DNA of 64,000 nucleotides from Streptomyces koelreuteriae (GTDB lineage Bacteria > Actinomycetota > Actinomycetes > Streptomycetales > Streptomycetaceae). Location of the stretch: the NCBI RefSeq assembly GCF_018604545.1, contig NZ_CP075896.1, positions 5,146,001 through 5,210,000 of the forward strand, read 5' to 3'. How positions within the stretch are numbered: position 1 is the stretch's first letter; each line of letters opens with the position of its first letter. The position numbers and the translations under genes were made by a program. The notes beneath the pieces are model-generated. The model was not told the DNA's origin. It worked only from the letters and a program-made list of their open reading frames with translations, and ran no database searches. Positions 43,990-53,668 of the stretch are shown one piece after another.

Positions 43990-45633
43990 ATGAGCGCCCC
44001 TACCCCGGCCCCCGGTGACGACAGGCCCCGAGAAGGGTTCTACCCGGACCCGTCCATTCCCGGATATGTCCGGTACTGGAACGGTGCCTCCTGGGTGCCG
44101 GGCACCAGCCGTCCGGCGCCCAAGGAGGGCGAGACGCTCGCGCCGCCGCCCGGTGCGGGGTCCGGCTCCGCCGCCTCGGTCGAGGAGACCGGCCCGCACT
44201 TCTTCGACGAGGACCCGGCCGAGGGCCCCGTCCAGGAGCCGTCCGCCGCCGACGCCCAGCACGGCAGCCGTCCCGAACCCGCCACCGCCTGGGGCGCCGA
44301 CCGCTCCCGCCAGTCCGGCTTCGGCGGCGACCAGGACCGCCGCGTCTCCTGGGGCGCCCCGCAGGGCGCCCAAGGGGCCGCCGCCGCACAGGGATCCGAC
44401 CCGAGGGTGCCGCACGCCGACCCCGGGCCGCAGGCCGACCAAGGGCCCGACGGCGCGTCCGGCGCTCAGGAGGCGGACGCCGCGTCCGCGGGCGGGGGCA
44501 CCTTCGTCTTCCGCCGCCCGACGGCGAAGTCCCAGGGAGGCGCGGCGGCAGCCGCCGAAGCCCCCGACGAGGGCACGATGACGTTCCGCGCGGTCTCACC
44601 GCGCCAGGGCACGGGAAGCCAGGCGGCCGGTTCCGGCGCGCCCGGCGGACCGGCGGCCTCCGGCGGCAACGCGGGAGCCGGCGGCTTCGGGGCAGCGGGC
44701 AGCGGCTCGGCGGGCCCCGCCTTCGGCGGTCAGCCCGGCACGGCCGGGCCCGGTGGCAACCCGTCCGGACCCGCCTTCGGCGCGCAGCCCGGAGCGGCGG
44801 GGGCCGGGGCGGCGGGGCCCGGGGCCAACCCCGCGGGGCCCGGCTTCGGCGCGGGCAAGGCGGCCGCCGCCCGGGCCGCCGCAGCGCAGGCCGGTGCGGG
44901 GGCGGTCGGCGCCCAGGCCTCCGCGGCCGCCCCGACGGCGCTGTCCGGACCGCAGGCTTCCCCCACCGTCCCCCCGCAGTCCGGCGGACCCCAGCCGGGA
45001 GGGACTCCCCTCAGCGCGGGCCCCGGCGGCGGTCAGTCGTCCTGGGCGCAGCAGGTGCACCGGCTCGCCGGCACCGGCGACGAGCAGCCCGTCGCGCCCT
45101 GGAAGCCGCCGACCGAGGACGTGTTCCAGGCCGCCGCCCGGCGCCAGGCCGCGGCCCGCCCCGCCGGGCTCGGAAAGCGCCTGGCCGCCCGGCTGCTGGA
45201 CACGGTCGTCCTCCTGGGCGTCAGCGCCGCGGCCGCAGTGCCGCTCGGCACCATGGCGATCGACCATGTCAACGAGAAGATCGACGCGGCCAAGCTCTCC
45301 GGCGAGACCGTCACGGTCTGGCTGCTCGACGGCACCACGTCGGTCTACCTCGGCATCGTCCTGGCCGTCCTGCTGCTCGTGGGCGTCGTCTCCGAGGTGC
45401 TGCCCACCGCCAAGTGGGGCCGCACCCTCGGCAAGAAGCTGATGGGTCTCGAGGTGCGGGACATCGAGGGCCACGAGGCCCCGGACTTCGGCTCCGCCCT
45501 GCGCCGCTGGCTGGTCTACAGCGTGCCCGGGCTGCTCGTCGTCGGGATCGTCGGCGTCGCCTGGTGCCTCTTCGACAAGCCGTGGCGCCAGTGCTGGCAC
45601 GACAAGGCCGCCCACACGTTCGTCGCGGGCTGA
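43990..45633 (+). CDS. RDD-family membrane protein with DUF2510-like N-terminus and long disordered linker
   Basis: 547 residues. A DUF2510-like tryptophan motif (GFYPDPSIPGYVRYWNGASW) opens the protein. About 320 Gly/Ala/Pro-rich residues follow, with repeats such as GTFVFRRP / GTMTFRAV and PAFGGQPG / PAFGAQPG. The RDD domain (~395-547) begins LGKRLAARLLDTVVLLGVSA, with membrane helices and the closing DKAAHTFVAG. Function unknown; some RDD proteins act in Na+/H+ exchange. Confidence 0.82.
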   Translation: MSAPTPAPGDDRPREGFYPDPSIPGYVRYWNGASWVPGTSRPAPKEGETLAPPPGAGSGSAASVEETGPHFFDEDPAEGPVQEPSAADAQHGSRPEPATAWGADRSRQSGFGGDQDRRVSWGAPQGAQGAAAAQGSDPRVPHADPGPQADQGPDGASGAQEADAASAGGGTFVFRRPTAKSQGGAAAAAEAPDEGTMTFRAVSPRQGTGSQAAGSGAPGGPAASGGNAGAGGFGAAGSGSAGPAFGGQPGTAGPGGNPSGPAFGAQPGAAGAGAAGPGANPAGPGFGAGKAAAARAAAAQAGAGAVGAQASAAAPTALSGPQASPTVPPQSGGPQPGGTPLSAGPGGGQSSWAQQVHRLAGTGDEQPVAPWKPPTEDVFQAAARRQAAARPAGLGKRLAARLLDTVVLLGVSAAAAVPLGTMAIDHVNEKIDAAKLSGETVTVWLLDGTTSVYLGIVLAVLLLVGVVSEVLPTAKWGRTLGKKLMGLEVRDIEGHEAPDFGSALRRWLVYSVPGLLVVGIVGVAWCLFDKPWRQCWHDKAAHTFVAG

Positions 45634-45712
45634 GAGGCGGCACTCCCGCCCCCGTACCCCGTCCGGCGGTCTGCCGGATGCGGAGGCGGGGGCTTCGCGG
45701 TCGACTCGGGCC

Positions 45713-46384
45713 ATGAGCAGTGAACCGCCCCCCGGCTCCGGGCAGCAGCCCCCGGACGACGACCCGTTCAGGAAGCAGCCCCCGAACGAGCCGCCCGGTC
45801 AGGGCGCGGGCTCGCCCTACGGCAGCGAACCCCCGCCGTACCAGGGCGGCGGCGGGCCCTACGGTGGCCCCGGCGGCGGTCCCCAGGGCGGGGACCCGTA
45901 CGGCGGCGGCTCCTACCCCACCGACCCCCTCGCCGGCATGCCCCCGCTCGCCGACAGCGGCAAGCGCACTCTCGCCCGCATCCTCGACATGATCCTGGTG
46001 GGCATCGTCGTCTGGCTGGTCACCTGGGGCTTCGGCGTCAACGAGTACGACGTGGACAGCGACCAGATCGAGGTCGGCAAGTCCTTCTGGCAGTCGGGGG
46101 TCGCCGCTGTCCTCTACATCGCCTACGACACCATCCTCATCGCCAGGACCGGCCAGACCCTCGGCAAGAAGCTGCTGCACATGCGCGTGGCCAACCTCGA
46201 CAACGGCGCCACGCCCTCCGTGCAGAACTCGCTGCTGCGGGCCGCGGTGCTGTGGATCCCCTTCGCCTTCTGCTGCGCCTGTGTCTGGACCGCGGTCTGC
46301 GGCGGCTGGAGCTTCTTCGACCGGCCCTACAAGCAGGGCCTGCACGACAAGGCGGCCAAGACGGTCGTGGTCAGCACCGGTTGA
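45713..46384 (+). CDS. RDD-family membrane protein
   Basis: 223 residues. A Pro/Gly/Tyr-rich N-terminus of ~75 residues precedes the RDD domain (KRTLARILDMILVGIVVWLV; TLGKKLLHMRVA; GLHDKAAKTVVV). Placed directly after its paralogue and transcribed with it. Confidence 0.82.
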   Translation: MSSEPPPGSGQQPPDDDPFRKQPPNEPPGQGAGSPYGSEPPPYQGGGGPYGGPGGGPQGGDPYGGGSYPTDPLAGMPPLADSGKRTLARILDMILVGIVVWLVTWGFGVNEYDVDSDQIEVGKSFWQSGVAAVLYIAYDTILIARTGQTLGKKLLHMRVANLDNGATPSVQNSLLRAAVLWIPFAFCCACVWTAVCGGWSFFDRPYKQGLHDKAAKTVVVSTG

Positions 46385-46419
46385 GGCGTTCGTTCCCGCG
46401 GAGCGGGATCAGCCGGCGG

Positions 46420-46707
46420 TCAGGAGGCGGCCCGTTCGCGCACCGGCTTCGGGGCCGGTGCCGGGGCCGGGACCGAGGCCCGCAGGGGTTCCGCGGGGGC
46501 GGGCTGTTCCACGGCGGGCCGGCGTTTGCCGGGCAGCGGCACCGTCATGGCGACCAGCAGCCCGAGGGCGAGCGCGGCGAGGGCGATGATCGCGACCCCC
46601 ACACCCGAACTCGTCTGTGACAGCAGCAGCATGGCGAGGGTCGAGAAGATCACGGTGCACGAACCGTAGGCGAGCTGTGCGGCAGTCGGACGGGGCATGG
46701 CCATCAT
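46420..46707 (-). CDS. Small two-helix membrane protein
   Basis: 95 residues. Two hydrophobic segments (LAYGSCTVIFSTLAMLLLSQ and VGVAIIALAALALGLLVAM), then a Pro/Ala-rich, basic tail. Several ATGs compete for the start (46707, 46704, 46698). No family recognised. Confidence 0.6.
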   Translation of the reverse strand: MMAMPRPTAAQLAYGSCTVIFSTLAMLLLSQTSSGVGVAIIALAALALGLLVAMTVPLPGKRRPAVEQPAPAEPLRASVPAPAPAPKPVRERAAS

Positions 46708-47109
46708 GTCCTCGAAAAGTGGGGGTCCACGGGGGTGTCGGCCTGGCTTTCCGCCGCTTACCGAGCGTTCCGCCAAGTGACATTCTCAGGGGCAGGGTGC
46801 CCGAGCGGAACGTCCGGTAAGCGTGACCTAATCAACAGGTCCGGAGCACAGGGGGCGCACGGGGTCATGGCGTCCACCCAGTGGACATATGCGCGCGCCT
46901 GCTGCCAGGTGGGCATGCGGTTGGTTGTCCGCAAAACGAACGTGGACTCCGCATAGTGCACTTGACTTGTCCAAGTCAAGGTCTGTCTTTTCTGCTTAAC
47001 CTCTAGTCAAATGTCGTCACTTGACTACACGCGTTGATCACGCGCGCGCGGACTCCTCCATATACGAGACCCCTTCCCCCGCGCGCTCGGACGCGGGGGA
47101 GGAACTCAA
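46708..47109. promoter_or_regulatory. Intergenic region with two TTGACT palindromes before the M6 protease
   Basis: CTTGACTT-GTCC-AAGTCAAG (46961-46980) is a perfect 20-bp palindrome. TAGTCAA/TTGACTA arms (47004-47010, 47021-47027) form a second inverted repeat with a 10-bp spacer. Together they present four TTGACT/AGTCAA half-sites within 66 bp. TATACG (47061-47066) is a possible -10. GGGGGAGGAAC serves as ribosome site. Confidence 0.5.
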
Positions 47110-49470
47110 GTGACCAGTAGACCCTGGACGTTCAGAGCCGCCGCCATCGGTGTGGCGCTCGCGGCGGCCTCCGCCACCGTCTCCACCTACGCGGTGGCCC
47201 AGGCCGACGACGCCTCCGCTCCCCGGACCACCACCGTGGACCGGCACGACCCGGCGGAGCACCAGCACGACGAGCACAACCTCGAAGGCCCGCTGAGCAA
47301 GACCCAGGAGGCTCAGCGCCAGGAGGCCCTGAACCAGGTCATCTCCGGAAAGTCCACGGTCAAGAACCGTGAGGGCTCCAAGGTCGTCCAGCTCAAGAGC
47401 AAGAAGGGCGACAGCAAGTACGTCGAGCTCGGCCGCGAGAAGACCGACAAGATCTTTACGATCCTGGTCGAGTTCGGCGACCAGATCGACAGCAAGTACG
47501 GCGGCACCCCGGGCCCGCTGCACAACAAGATAGCCAAGCCCGACCGCAAGAAGGACAACTCCACGGCCTGGCGGGCGGACTACAACCAGAAGTACTTCGA
47601 GGACCTCTACTTCGGCACCGGCAAGAACACCGAGTCGGTCAAGAAGTACTACGAGAAGCAGTCCTCGGGCCGTTACTCGGTCGAGGGCGAGGTCTCCGAC
47701 TGGGTCAAGGTCCCCTACAACGAGGCCCGTTACGGCAACAACGCCTGCGGCGACACCAACTGCCCGAGCGTGTGGAACGTCGTCAGCGACGGTCTGACCT
47801 CGTGGGTCGCGCAGCAGAAGGCCGCCGGCAAGACCGACGCCGAGATCAAGGCGGACGTCAAGCAGTACGACCAGTGGGACCGCTACGACTTCGACGGCGA
47901 CGGCGACTTCAACGAGTCCGACGGCTACATCGACCACTTCCAGGTCGTGCACGCCGGTGAGGACGAGTCCGCGGGCGGCGGCGCGCAGGGCACCGACGCG
48001 ATCTGGGCCCACCGCTGGTACGCCTTCGGCACCGACGCCGGCGCCACCGGCCCCGCCGACAACAAGCTCGGCGGCGCGAAGATCGGCGACACCGGCATCT
48101 GGGTCGGTGACTACACCGTCCAGCCCGAGAACGGCGGACTCGGCGTCTACGCCCACGAGTACGGCCACGACCTCGGTCTGCCGGACCATTACGACACCAC
48201 CGGAGCCGGCGACAACTCCACCGGCTTCTGGACCCTGATGTCCTCCGGCTCCTGGCTCGGCACCGGCAAGAACGAGATCGGTGACCTGCCCGGCGACATG
48301 ACCGCCTGGGACAAGATGCAGCTGGGCTGGCTCAAGTACGACACCGCGAAGGCCGCGACGAACTCGTGGCACAAGCTGGGGGTCGCGGAGTACAACACGA
48401 AGCACAAGCAGGGCCTCGTGGTGGAGCTGCCGAAGAAGGCCGTCACCACCGAGCTGGTCACCCCGGCCCAGGGCGCCACCCAGTGGTGGAGCGGCAGCGG
48501 CAACGACCTCAAGAACACGCTGGCCCGGTCCGTCGACCTGACCGGCAAGAAGTCGGCGTCGCTGACCCTCGACGGCTGGTACGAGATCGAGGCCAACTAC
48601 GACCACCTCTACGCCGAGGTGTCGACCGACGGCGGCGCCAACTTCACCGCCCTGGACGGCACGGTGGACGGCCGGCCGATCCCGCGTGACGGCAGCGACA
48701 AGCCGGCGCTGACCGGCACGGTCGACGGCTACAAGAAGCTGGCGTACTCCCTGGACGCCTACGCGGGCAAGAAGATCGACCTGCGCTTCCGCTACCAGAC
48801 CGACGGCGGCCTGGCGATGAAGGGCTTCGCGGGCGACCGCATCACCGTCACCGCCGACGGCGCCGCCGTGTTCTCCGACGACGCCGAGTCCGCGGACGCG
48901 GCCTGGACGGCGAAGGGCTTCTCCCGCATGGGCGCGTCCTTCACCAAGGACTACGCGCAGTACTACATCGCGGAGAACCGCCAGTACGTGTCGTACGACA
49001 AGACCCTCAAGGTCGGCCCGTACAACTTCGGCTTCGCCACGACCCGTCCGGACTGGGTGGAGCACTACCCGTACCAGAACGGTCTGTTGATCTGGAAGTG
49101 GGACACCTCCCAGGCGGACAACAACACCAGCGACCACCCGGGCACGGGTCTGCTGCTGCCCGTCGACTCGCACTCGAAGGCCTTGAAGTGGTCCGACGGC
49201 ACGCTGATGCGCAACCGGATCCAGGCCTACGACTCGCCCTTCAGCCTCTACGGCACGGACGGCATCAAGCTGCACAACGCGGGCGTCGTGACCCGCGTCC
49301 CGTCGTCGAAGGGGGTGTCGGTCTTCAACGACCGGAAGAACACCTACTACGACGAGACGAACAAGACCGGCGGCGTCAAGATCACTGACACCAACACGAA
49401 GATCAAGATCATCAAGGAGGCGAAGGACGGCTCGACGATCGAGCTCGAGGTCGCCCCCGCAGCGAAGTAA
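47110..49470 (+). CDS. Secreted M6-family metalloprotease (immune inhibitor A type)
   Basis: 786 residues. Signal peptide ~1-30 (AAAIGVALAAASATVSTYAVAQA) and propeptide. Zinc motif HEYGH (349-353) in HEYGHDLGLPDHYD, preceded by an acidic Ca-binding-like stretch DFDGDGDFNESDGY. The C-terminal part contains beta-sandwich modules (~440-640). Extracellular protein degradation. GTG 47110 follows GGGGGAGGAAC. Confidence 0.93.
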   Translation: MTSRPWTFRAAAIGVALAAASATVSTYAVAQADDASAPRTTTVDRHDPAEHQHDEHNLEGPLSKTQEAQRQEALNQVISGKSTVKNREGSKVVQLKSKKGDSKYVELGREKTDKIFTILVEFGDQIDSKYGGTPGPLHNKIAKPDRKKDNSTAWRADYNQKYFEDLYFGTGKNTESVKKYYEKQSSGRYSVEGEVSDWVKVPYNEARYGNNACGDTNCPSVWNVVSDGLTSWVAQQKAAGKTDAEIKADVKQYDQWDRYDFDGDGDFNESDGYIDHFQVVHAGEDESAGGGAQGTDAIWAHRWYAFGTDAGATGPADNKLGGAKIGDTGIWVGDYTVQPENGGLGVYAHEYGHDLGLPDHYDTTGAGDNSTGFWTLMSSGSWLGTGKNEIGDLPGDMTAWDKMQLGWLKYDTAKAATNSWHKLGVAEYNTKHKQGLVVELPKKAVTTELVTPAQGATQWWSGSGNDLKNTLARSVDLTGKKSASLTLDGWYEIEANYDHLYAEVSTDGGANFTALDGTVDGRPIPRDGSDKPALTGTVDGYKKLAYSLDAYAGKKIDLRFRYQTDGGLAMKGFAGDRITVTADGAAVFSDDAESADAAWTAKGFSRMGASFTKDYAQYYIAENRQYVSYDKTLKVGPYNFGFATTRPDWVEHYPYQNGLLIWKWDTSQADNNTSDHPGTGLLLPVDSHSKALKWSDGTLMRNRIQAYDSPFSLYGTDGIKLHNAGVVTRVPSSKGVSVFNDRKNTYYDETNKTGGVKITDTNTKIKIIKEAKDGSTIELEVAPAAK

Positions 49471-49495
49471 AACGCGTTTTCCCAGCTCAGAGCAT

Positions 49496-49531
49496 GATCG
49501 GCGGTGACCCCCTGGCGGGTCACCGCCGATC
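49496..49531 (+). terminator. 15-bp hairpin after the M6 protease
   Basis: Left arm 49496-49510 and right arm 49517-49531 are perfectly complementary (15 bp, 6-nt loop). Confidence 0.8.
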
Positions 49532-49592
49532 CGTGTTTAGGTGCGTCCTGTGGTTCTCTTATTGACACCGACCGACACGGGGGGATGACCGC

Positions 49593-49934
49593 ATGGCCGC
49601 AGGAGGCTTCTGCAAGCTGCCGAACGGCACGGTGGTGGTGGCACTGAACCTGCCCAGCCCCGCCGCCGACGGCCCCGGCTGCGTCCGCGTGCTCGTCCAC
49701 TCGGCCAACCGCGCCCGAGCCCTGACCAGGCTCCGCAACCTCGGCCTGCGCGCCGTCTACCTGCGCGGCAACGCCGCCCCACCGACCCCCGACGAGGTCA
49801 CGGCCGTCCTCCACCACCCCGACGGCCTCATATGGCGCACGGCCCCTGACAACGGTGTCCTCGCCCCGGACCTCACCACGGAACTCTGGCGCCCGATCAG
49901 ATCCCTCCTGAGACGCCCGACGGCCCAGACCTGA
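49593..49934 (+). CDS. Conserved hypothetical protein
   Basis: 113 residues, alpha/beta composition (VLVHSANRARALTRLRNLGL; AVYLRGNAAPPTPDEVTAVL). Reminiscent of small streptomycete proteins beside ATP-binding or nucleotide-salvage genes, with no known function. ATG 49593 follows GGGGGGAT. Confidence 0.6.
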   Translation: MAAGGFCKLPNGTVVVALNLPSPAADGPGCVRVLVHSANRARALTRLRNLGLRAVYLRGNAAPPTPDEVTAVLHHPDGLIWRTAPDNGVLAPDLTTELWRPIRSLLRRPTAQT

Positions 49935-50563
49935 CCCCACGCCCCTGGGAGCGCACCCACGCACCCCCGGCCGCCCACCACCCGGCGTGCGGCCCGGGGC
50001 CGGTACCGCGAGGGCTGCGACTCGGCTTGCGGTGGGCGTGGCCCGCCCGGCCGCCCGCTGCCCGGGCGCGATCGGACCGCCCGCCACGGCCCAGGGCCGG
50101 TCCGCGCATGGCTGCGGATCAGCCCGCGACGGGGCATGGCCCGCCCGGGGCCGCAGAGGGCCTGGTGGCTCGCCGACCCCAGCCGGATGGCCCTCGCCCG
50201 GTGGCCCGTGGTCGTCCCGCGACAGGCCCGGGCCGGGATGCGCTCGGATGTGCCTCCACCGGGGCCCACCGGGCGATTGCCGGCCGTCCGGCCGGGCGGG
50301 ATTCTGCGGCCGGGGGACGCCGCCGGGGCCTGTCCGCCGCTGCACAGCCTGGGTGCGGGTTTCGCTCGGGTCTGAAAGCTCGCCGTCCGGGCGGGACCCC
50401 ACCACCGCCGCGAAGCGCCCGCAGCGGCTTGGCGTGCGGTGGGGCGCGGCCCGCCCTGGGCCTGATCACGGCCTCGGCCGTGTGTGGCCCCCGACCCGAG
50501 CCGGATACGCCCAGCCGAGAGTCGGGGTCTACGGTCGGCCCCGGCTCTCCGTCCGCCGGACCC
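49935..50563. other. 629-bp gap without a supported gene
   Basis: Very GC-rich. A rough direct repeat is visible (GGCTTGCGGTGGGCGTGGCC near 50030 and GGCTTGGCGTGCGGTGGGGC near 50428). No domain, RNA or promoter recognised; probably decayed sequence. Confidence 0.45.
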
Positions 50564-51154
50564 CTACTGGACGACCGGCTTCCCCGACAGCTCCACGCCC
50601 GCCTCGCGGAGCTCCTCCAGGGCTCGCTCGGTGGTTTCCTGGGAGACGCCTGCCGTGAGGTCGAGGAGGACCTGGGTGCGGAAGCCCTCGCGGGACGCGT
50701 CCAGGGCTGTGGCGCGGACGCAGTGGTCCGTGGCGATGCCGACGACGTCCACCTCCGTCACGTCTCGGGAGCGGAGCCAGTCGGCCAGGTTCGTGCCGTT
50801 CTCGTCCGCCCCCTCGAAGCCGCTGTACGCCGCCGAGTACGCCCCCTTGTCGAACACGGCGTCGATCGAGCCGGAGGCGACCGCGGGGGCGAAATTGGGG
50901 TGGAAGCCGACGCCCTCCGTGCCCGCGACGCAGTGCGCGGGCCAGGAGTGGACGTAGTCCGGGTTCGTGGAGAAGTGGCCGCCGGGAGCGATGTGGTGGT
51001 CGCGGGTGGCCACGACGTGCTGGTAGCCGGACCCGGCCGCCTGCCCGATCAGCTCCGTCACGGCGGCGGCCACATCGGCACCGCCGGACACCGCGAGGCT
51101 GCCCCCCTCGCAGAAGTCGTTCTGCACGTCTACGACGATCAAGGCGCGGCGCAT
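50564..51154 (-). CDS. pncA: Nicotinamidase (isochorismatase superfamily)
   Basis: 196 residues. The catalytic triad is D9 (IVVDVQNDF), K103 (VFDKGAYS) and C145 (GIATDHCVRATALDA). Metal-site residues DHHIAPGGHF match nicotinamidases. It deamidates nicotinamide to nicotinate, used by the upstream phosphoribosyltransferase. AAGGACAC precedes the start; gene gap 113 bp. Confidence 0.9.
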   Translation of the reverse strand: MRRALIVVDVQNDFCEGGSLAVSGGADVAAAVTELIGQAAGSGYQHVVATRDHHIAPGGHFSTNPDYVHSWPAHCVAGTEGVGFHPNFAPAVASGSIDAVFDKGAYSAAYSGFEGADENGTNLADWLRSRDVTEVDVVGIATDHCVRATALDASREGFRTQVLLDLTAGVSQETTERALEELREAGVELSGKPVVQ

Positions 51155-51267
51155 GGTCGGTGTCCTTCGGCTATGAGGTCGGCAAGCCCGGCCGGTGAAC
51201 TTCCGAGCCTATTGACAGAGGGGAGAGGGCGGGAGGGGAACGGGTCGGCGCAACGCGGCACACCGCA

Positions 51268-52614
51268 TTAGCTACCCGAGGCGCCGTGCGCGTACTCCGT
51301 GGGAAGGACGGGCTCCCCGCGCGAGAGCTGCGTGGCCGACATCGGGAGCCCGGCGCGCGCCGCCGTGTGCCGCTCGCGCGCCGCGTCCAGCGGCTCGCGC
51401 GCCACCACCTCGCCCCCCTTGACCAGCTCCACCAGCAGCTGCCGGTCCGCGAGAGCGGCCGGCACCGGCCCCGTGCCGATCACCTCGGCCTCGGCGACCC
51501 CGTAGGCGTCCAGCCGCCGCGCGGCCCACTTGCGTCCGCCCACCGACGTCTTGCCCCCGGTCGACCGCTTCGCCACCGGCACCAGCGGTGCCCGCGGGCC
51601 GGTGGACTCGGCCCGCGCGACCAGCTTGTAGACCATCGAGGACGTCGGATGCCCGGAACCGGTCACCAGCTGCGTACCGACGCCGTACGCGTCCACCGGC
51701 GCCGCCGCCAGCGAGGCGATCGCGTACTCGTCCAGATCCGAGGTCACCACGATCTTCGTACCGGTCGCCCCCAGCTCGTCGAGCTGCTGCCGCACCCGGT
51801 GCGCCACCAGCAGCAGATCACCGGAGTCGATCCGTACGGCCCCGAGGTCGGTGCCGGCGACCTCCACGGCCGTGCGCACGGCCTCGGCGACGTCGTAGGT
51901 GTCGACGAGCAGGGTCGTGCCCCGGCCCAGCGTGTTCACCTGGGCCTGGAAGGCGTCCCGCTCGCTGTCGTGCAGCAGCGTGAAGGCGTGCGCGGAGGTG
52001 CCGACGGTCGGGATGCCGTAGCGGAAACCGGCGGCGAGGTCGGAGGTGGTGGCGAAGCCGCCGACGTACGCGGCCCGGGAGGCCGCCACCGCCGCCAGCT
52101 CGTGCGTGCGCCGGGCGCCCATCTCGATCAGCGGCCGGCCCCCGGCGGCCGCCGACATCCGCGAGGCCGCCGCGGCGATCGCCGAGTCGTGGTTGAGGAT
52201 CGAGAGGATCACCGTCTCCAGCATCACGCACTCGGCGAAGGTGCCCTCGACGCGCATGATCGGCGAGCCCGGGAAGTACACCTCGCCCTCGGGGTAGCCC
52301 CAGATGTCCCCGCTGAAGCGGTAGCCGGCGAGCCATGCGAGGGTCTGCTCGTCCACGATCTCCCGCTCGCGCAGGAAGCCGAGGACGTCCGGGTCGAAGC
52401 GGAAGTTCTCCACCGCGTCCAGCACCCGGCCGGTGCCCGCCACGACGCCGTAGCGGCGCCCGTTCGGCAGCCTTCGGGTGAAGACCTCGAACACGCTCCG
52501 CCGCTCGGCCGTGCCCGCCTCGAGCGCGGCCCGCAGCATCGTCAGCTCGTACTGGTCCGTGAAGAGCGCCGTCGAGGGAACGTCCACCGGCAGCCCAAGG
52601 TCCGCTGTGTTCAT
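51268..52614 (-). CDS. pncB: Nicotinate phosphoribosyltransferase
   Basis: 448 residues, forming nicotinate mononucleotide in NAD salvage. Features are STALFTDQYELTML at the start, IEMGARRTHELAAVAASRAA, and VRIDSGDLLLVAHRVRQ with the PRPP site. ATG 52614 sits 6 nt after TACGAT on the minus strand, so the mRNA is probably leaderless. Confidence 0.93.
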   Translation of the reverse strand: MNTADLGLPVDVPSTALFTDQYELTMLRAALEAGTAERRSVFEVFTRRLPNGRRYGVVAGTGRVLDAVENFRFDPDVLGFLREREIVDEQTLAWLAGYRFSGDIWGYPEGEVYFPGSPIMRVEGTFAECVMLETVILSILNHDSAIAAAASRMSAAAGGRPLIEMGARRTHELAAVAASRAAYVGGFATTSDLAAGFRYGIPTVGTSAHAFTLLHDSERDAFQAQVNTLGRGTTLLVDTYDVAEAVRTAVEVAGTDLGAVRIDSGDLLLVAHRVRQQLDELGATGTKIVVTSDLDEYAIASLAAAPVDAYGVGTQLVTGSGHPTSSMVYKLVARAESTGPRAPLVPVAKRSTGGKTSVGGRKWAARRLDAYGVAEAEVIGTGPVPAALADRQLLVELVKGGEVVAREPLDAARERHTAARAGLPMSATQLSRGEPVLPTEYAHGASGS

Positions 52615-52620
52615 GGCAGG

Positions 52621-52649
52621 ATCGTACCCCCATTTCGTCAGTCTGACGA
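52621..52649 (-). promoter_or_regulatory. pncB promoter with palindromic operator
   Basis: The minus-strand -10 TACGAT (52626-52621) lies 17 bp from TCGTCA. The palindrome TCGTCAG-T-CTGACGA (52635-52649) covers the -35 area. It could bind an NAD-metabolism repressor. Confidence 0.5.
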
Positions 52650-52718
52650 TTTGCATCAAGACTCCGTGCCCGCAAGCCCGTTTGTGCGACTACCCCCCTC
52701 GGGTGGCAGCATGGGCAT

Positions 52719-53027
52719 GTGACGTCACCCGCACCCCTGGAGATCGAACGCACCGAGTCGGCGGAGGAGGTCTTCGCCGTCCCCGAGCCGGACCTCCCCT
52801 GGGTCACGATCGTCCACAACGACCCGGTCAACCTCATGAGCTATGTGACGTACGTCTTCCAGACGTATTTCGGCTACTCCAAGGACAAGGCCACCAAGCT
52901 CATGATGGACGTCCACCACAAGGGCCGGGCGGTCGTCTCCAGCGGCAGCCGCGAGGAGATGGAACGCGACGTGCAGGCCATGCACGGCTACGGCCTGTGG
53001 GCCACTCTCCAGCAGGACCGCAAGTAG
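52719..53027 (+). CDS. clpS: ClpS adaptor
   Basis: 102 residues: PWVTIVHNDPVNLMSYVTYV, VHHKGRAVVSSGSREEME, with the N-degron pocket HND. It delivers N-end-rule substrates to ClpAP/ClpCP. GTG 52719 lies 6 nt after CAGCAT. Confidence 0.93.
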   Translation: MTSPAPLEIERTESAEEVFAVPEPDLPWVTIVHNDPVNLMSYVTYVFQTYFGYSKDKATKLMMDVHHKGRAVVSSGSREEMERDVQAMHGYGLWATLQQDRK

Positions 53028-53059
53028 CCAGCACCCCGCCCAGCAGCGAAAAGGCGTTC

Positions 53060-53668
53060 ATGCCCGGAACCTTCGAACCGCTTCCCGGCGGCGGCGCGGC
53101 CGTCGCCCTCGACGACGTCGAGATCTCCATCATCCGGTCGCTGGCCGTCCAGCTCCTGGAGCTCATCGGCCCCGGCCCCGGCGAGGACGCCTCCGACGAC
53201 CCGCTCGCCGAGCTGTTCGCCGAGGGCCCGAGCGAGCCTCCCTCCGACCCGGTGCTCAAGCGGCTCTTCCCGGACGCCTACAGCGACCCCGAGCAGAGCG
53301 CCTCGCCCCGCGACGCCGAGGAGCAGCGGGCGTACTCCGCGGAGTTCCGCCGCTACACGGAGAACGACCTGCGGGCCGGCAAGCGCGACAGCGCCCTCGC
53401 GGTGATCCGCTCCCTGGACGCGCTCTCCTCGGCCGCGGCCGGCGAGGGCGGGGCCGTGCTGAAGCTGTCGCCGGAGGAGTCCCAGCGGTGGCTCGGCGCG
53501 CTGAACGATCTGCGGCTCGCGATCGGCTCGCGGCTGGAAATCACCGACGAGGAGGACAGCGACCTCCTCTACCGCCTCCCGGACGAGGACCCGCGCAAGC
53601 CCATGGTGATGGCGTACCTGTGGCTGGGTGGACTCCAGGAGACGCTGGTCGGAACGCTAATGCCCTGA
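53060..53668 (+). CDS. DUF2017 protein
   Basis: 202 residues. The order clpS-DUF2017 is conserved in actinobacteria. Motifs: VALDDVEISIIRSLAVQLLE, DPVLKRLFPDAYSDPEQSAS, LAIGSRLEITDEEDSD. Unknown function; by association possibly linked to proteolysis. 32 bp after clpS. Confidence 0.85.
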   Translation: MPGTFEPLPGGGAAVALDDVEISIIRSLAVQLLELIGPGPGEDASDDPLAELFAEGPSEPPSDPVLKRLFPDAYSDPEQSASPRDAEEQRAYSAEFRRYTENDLRAGKRDSALAVIRSLDALSSAAAGEGGAVLKLSPEESQRWLGALNDLRLAIGSRLEITDEEDSDLLYRLPDEDPRKPMVMAYLWLGGLQETLVGTLMP

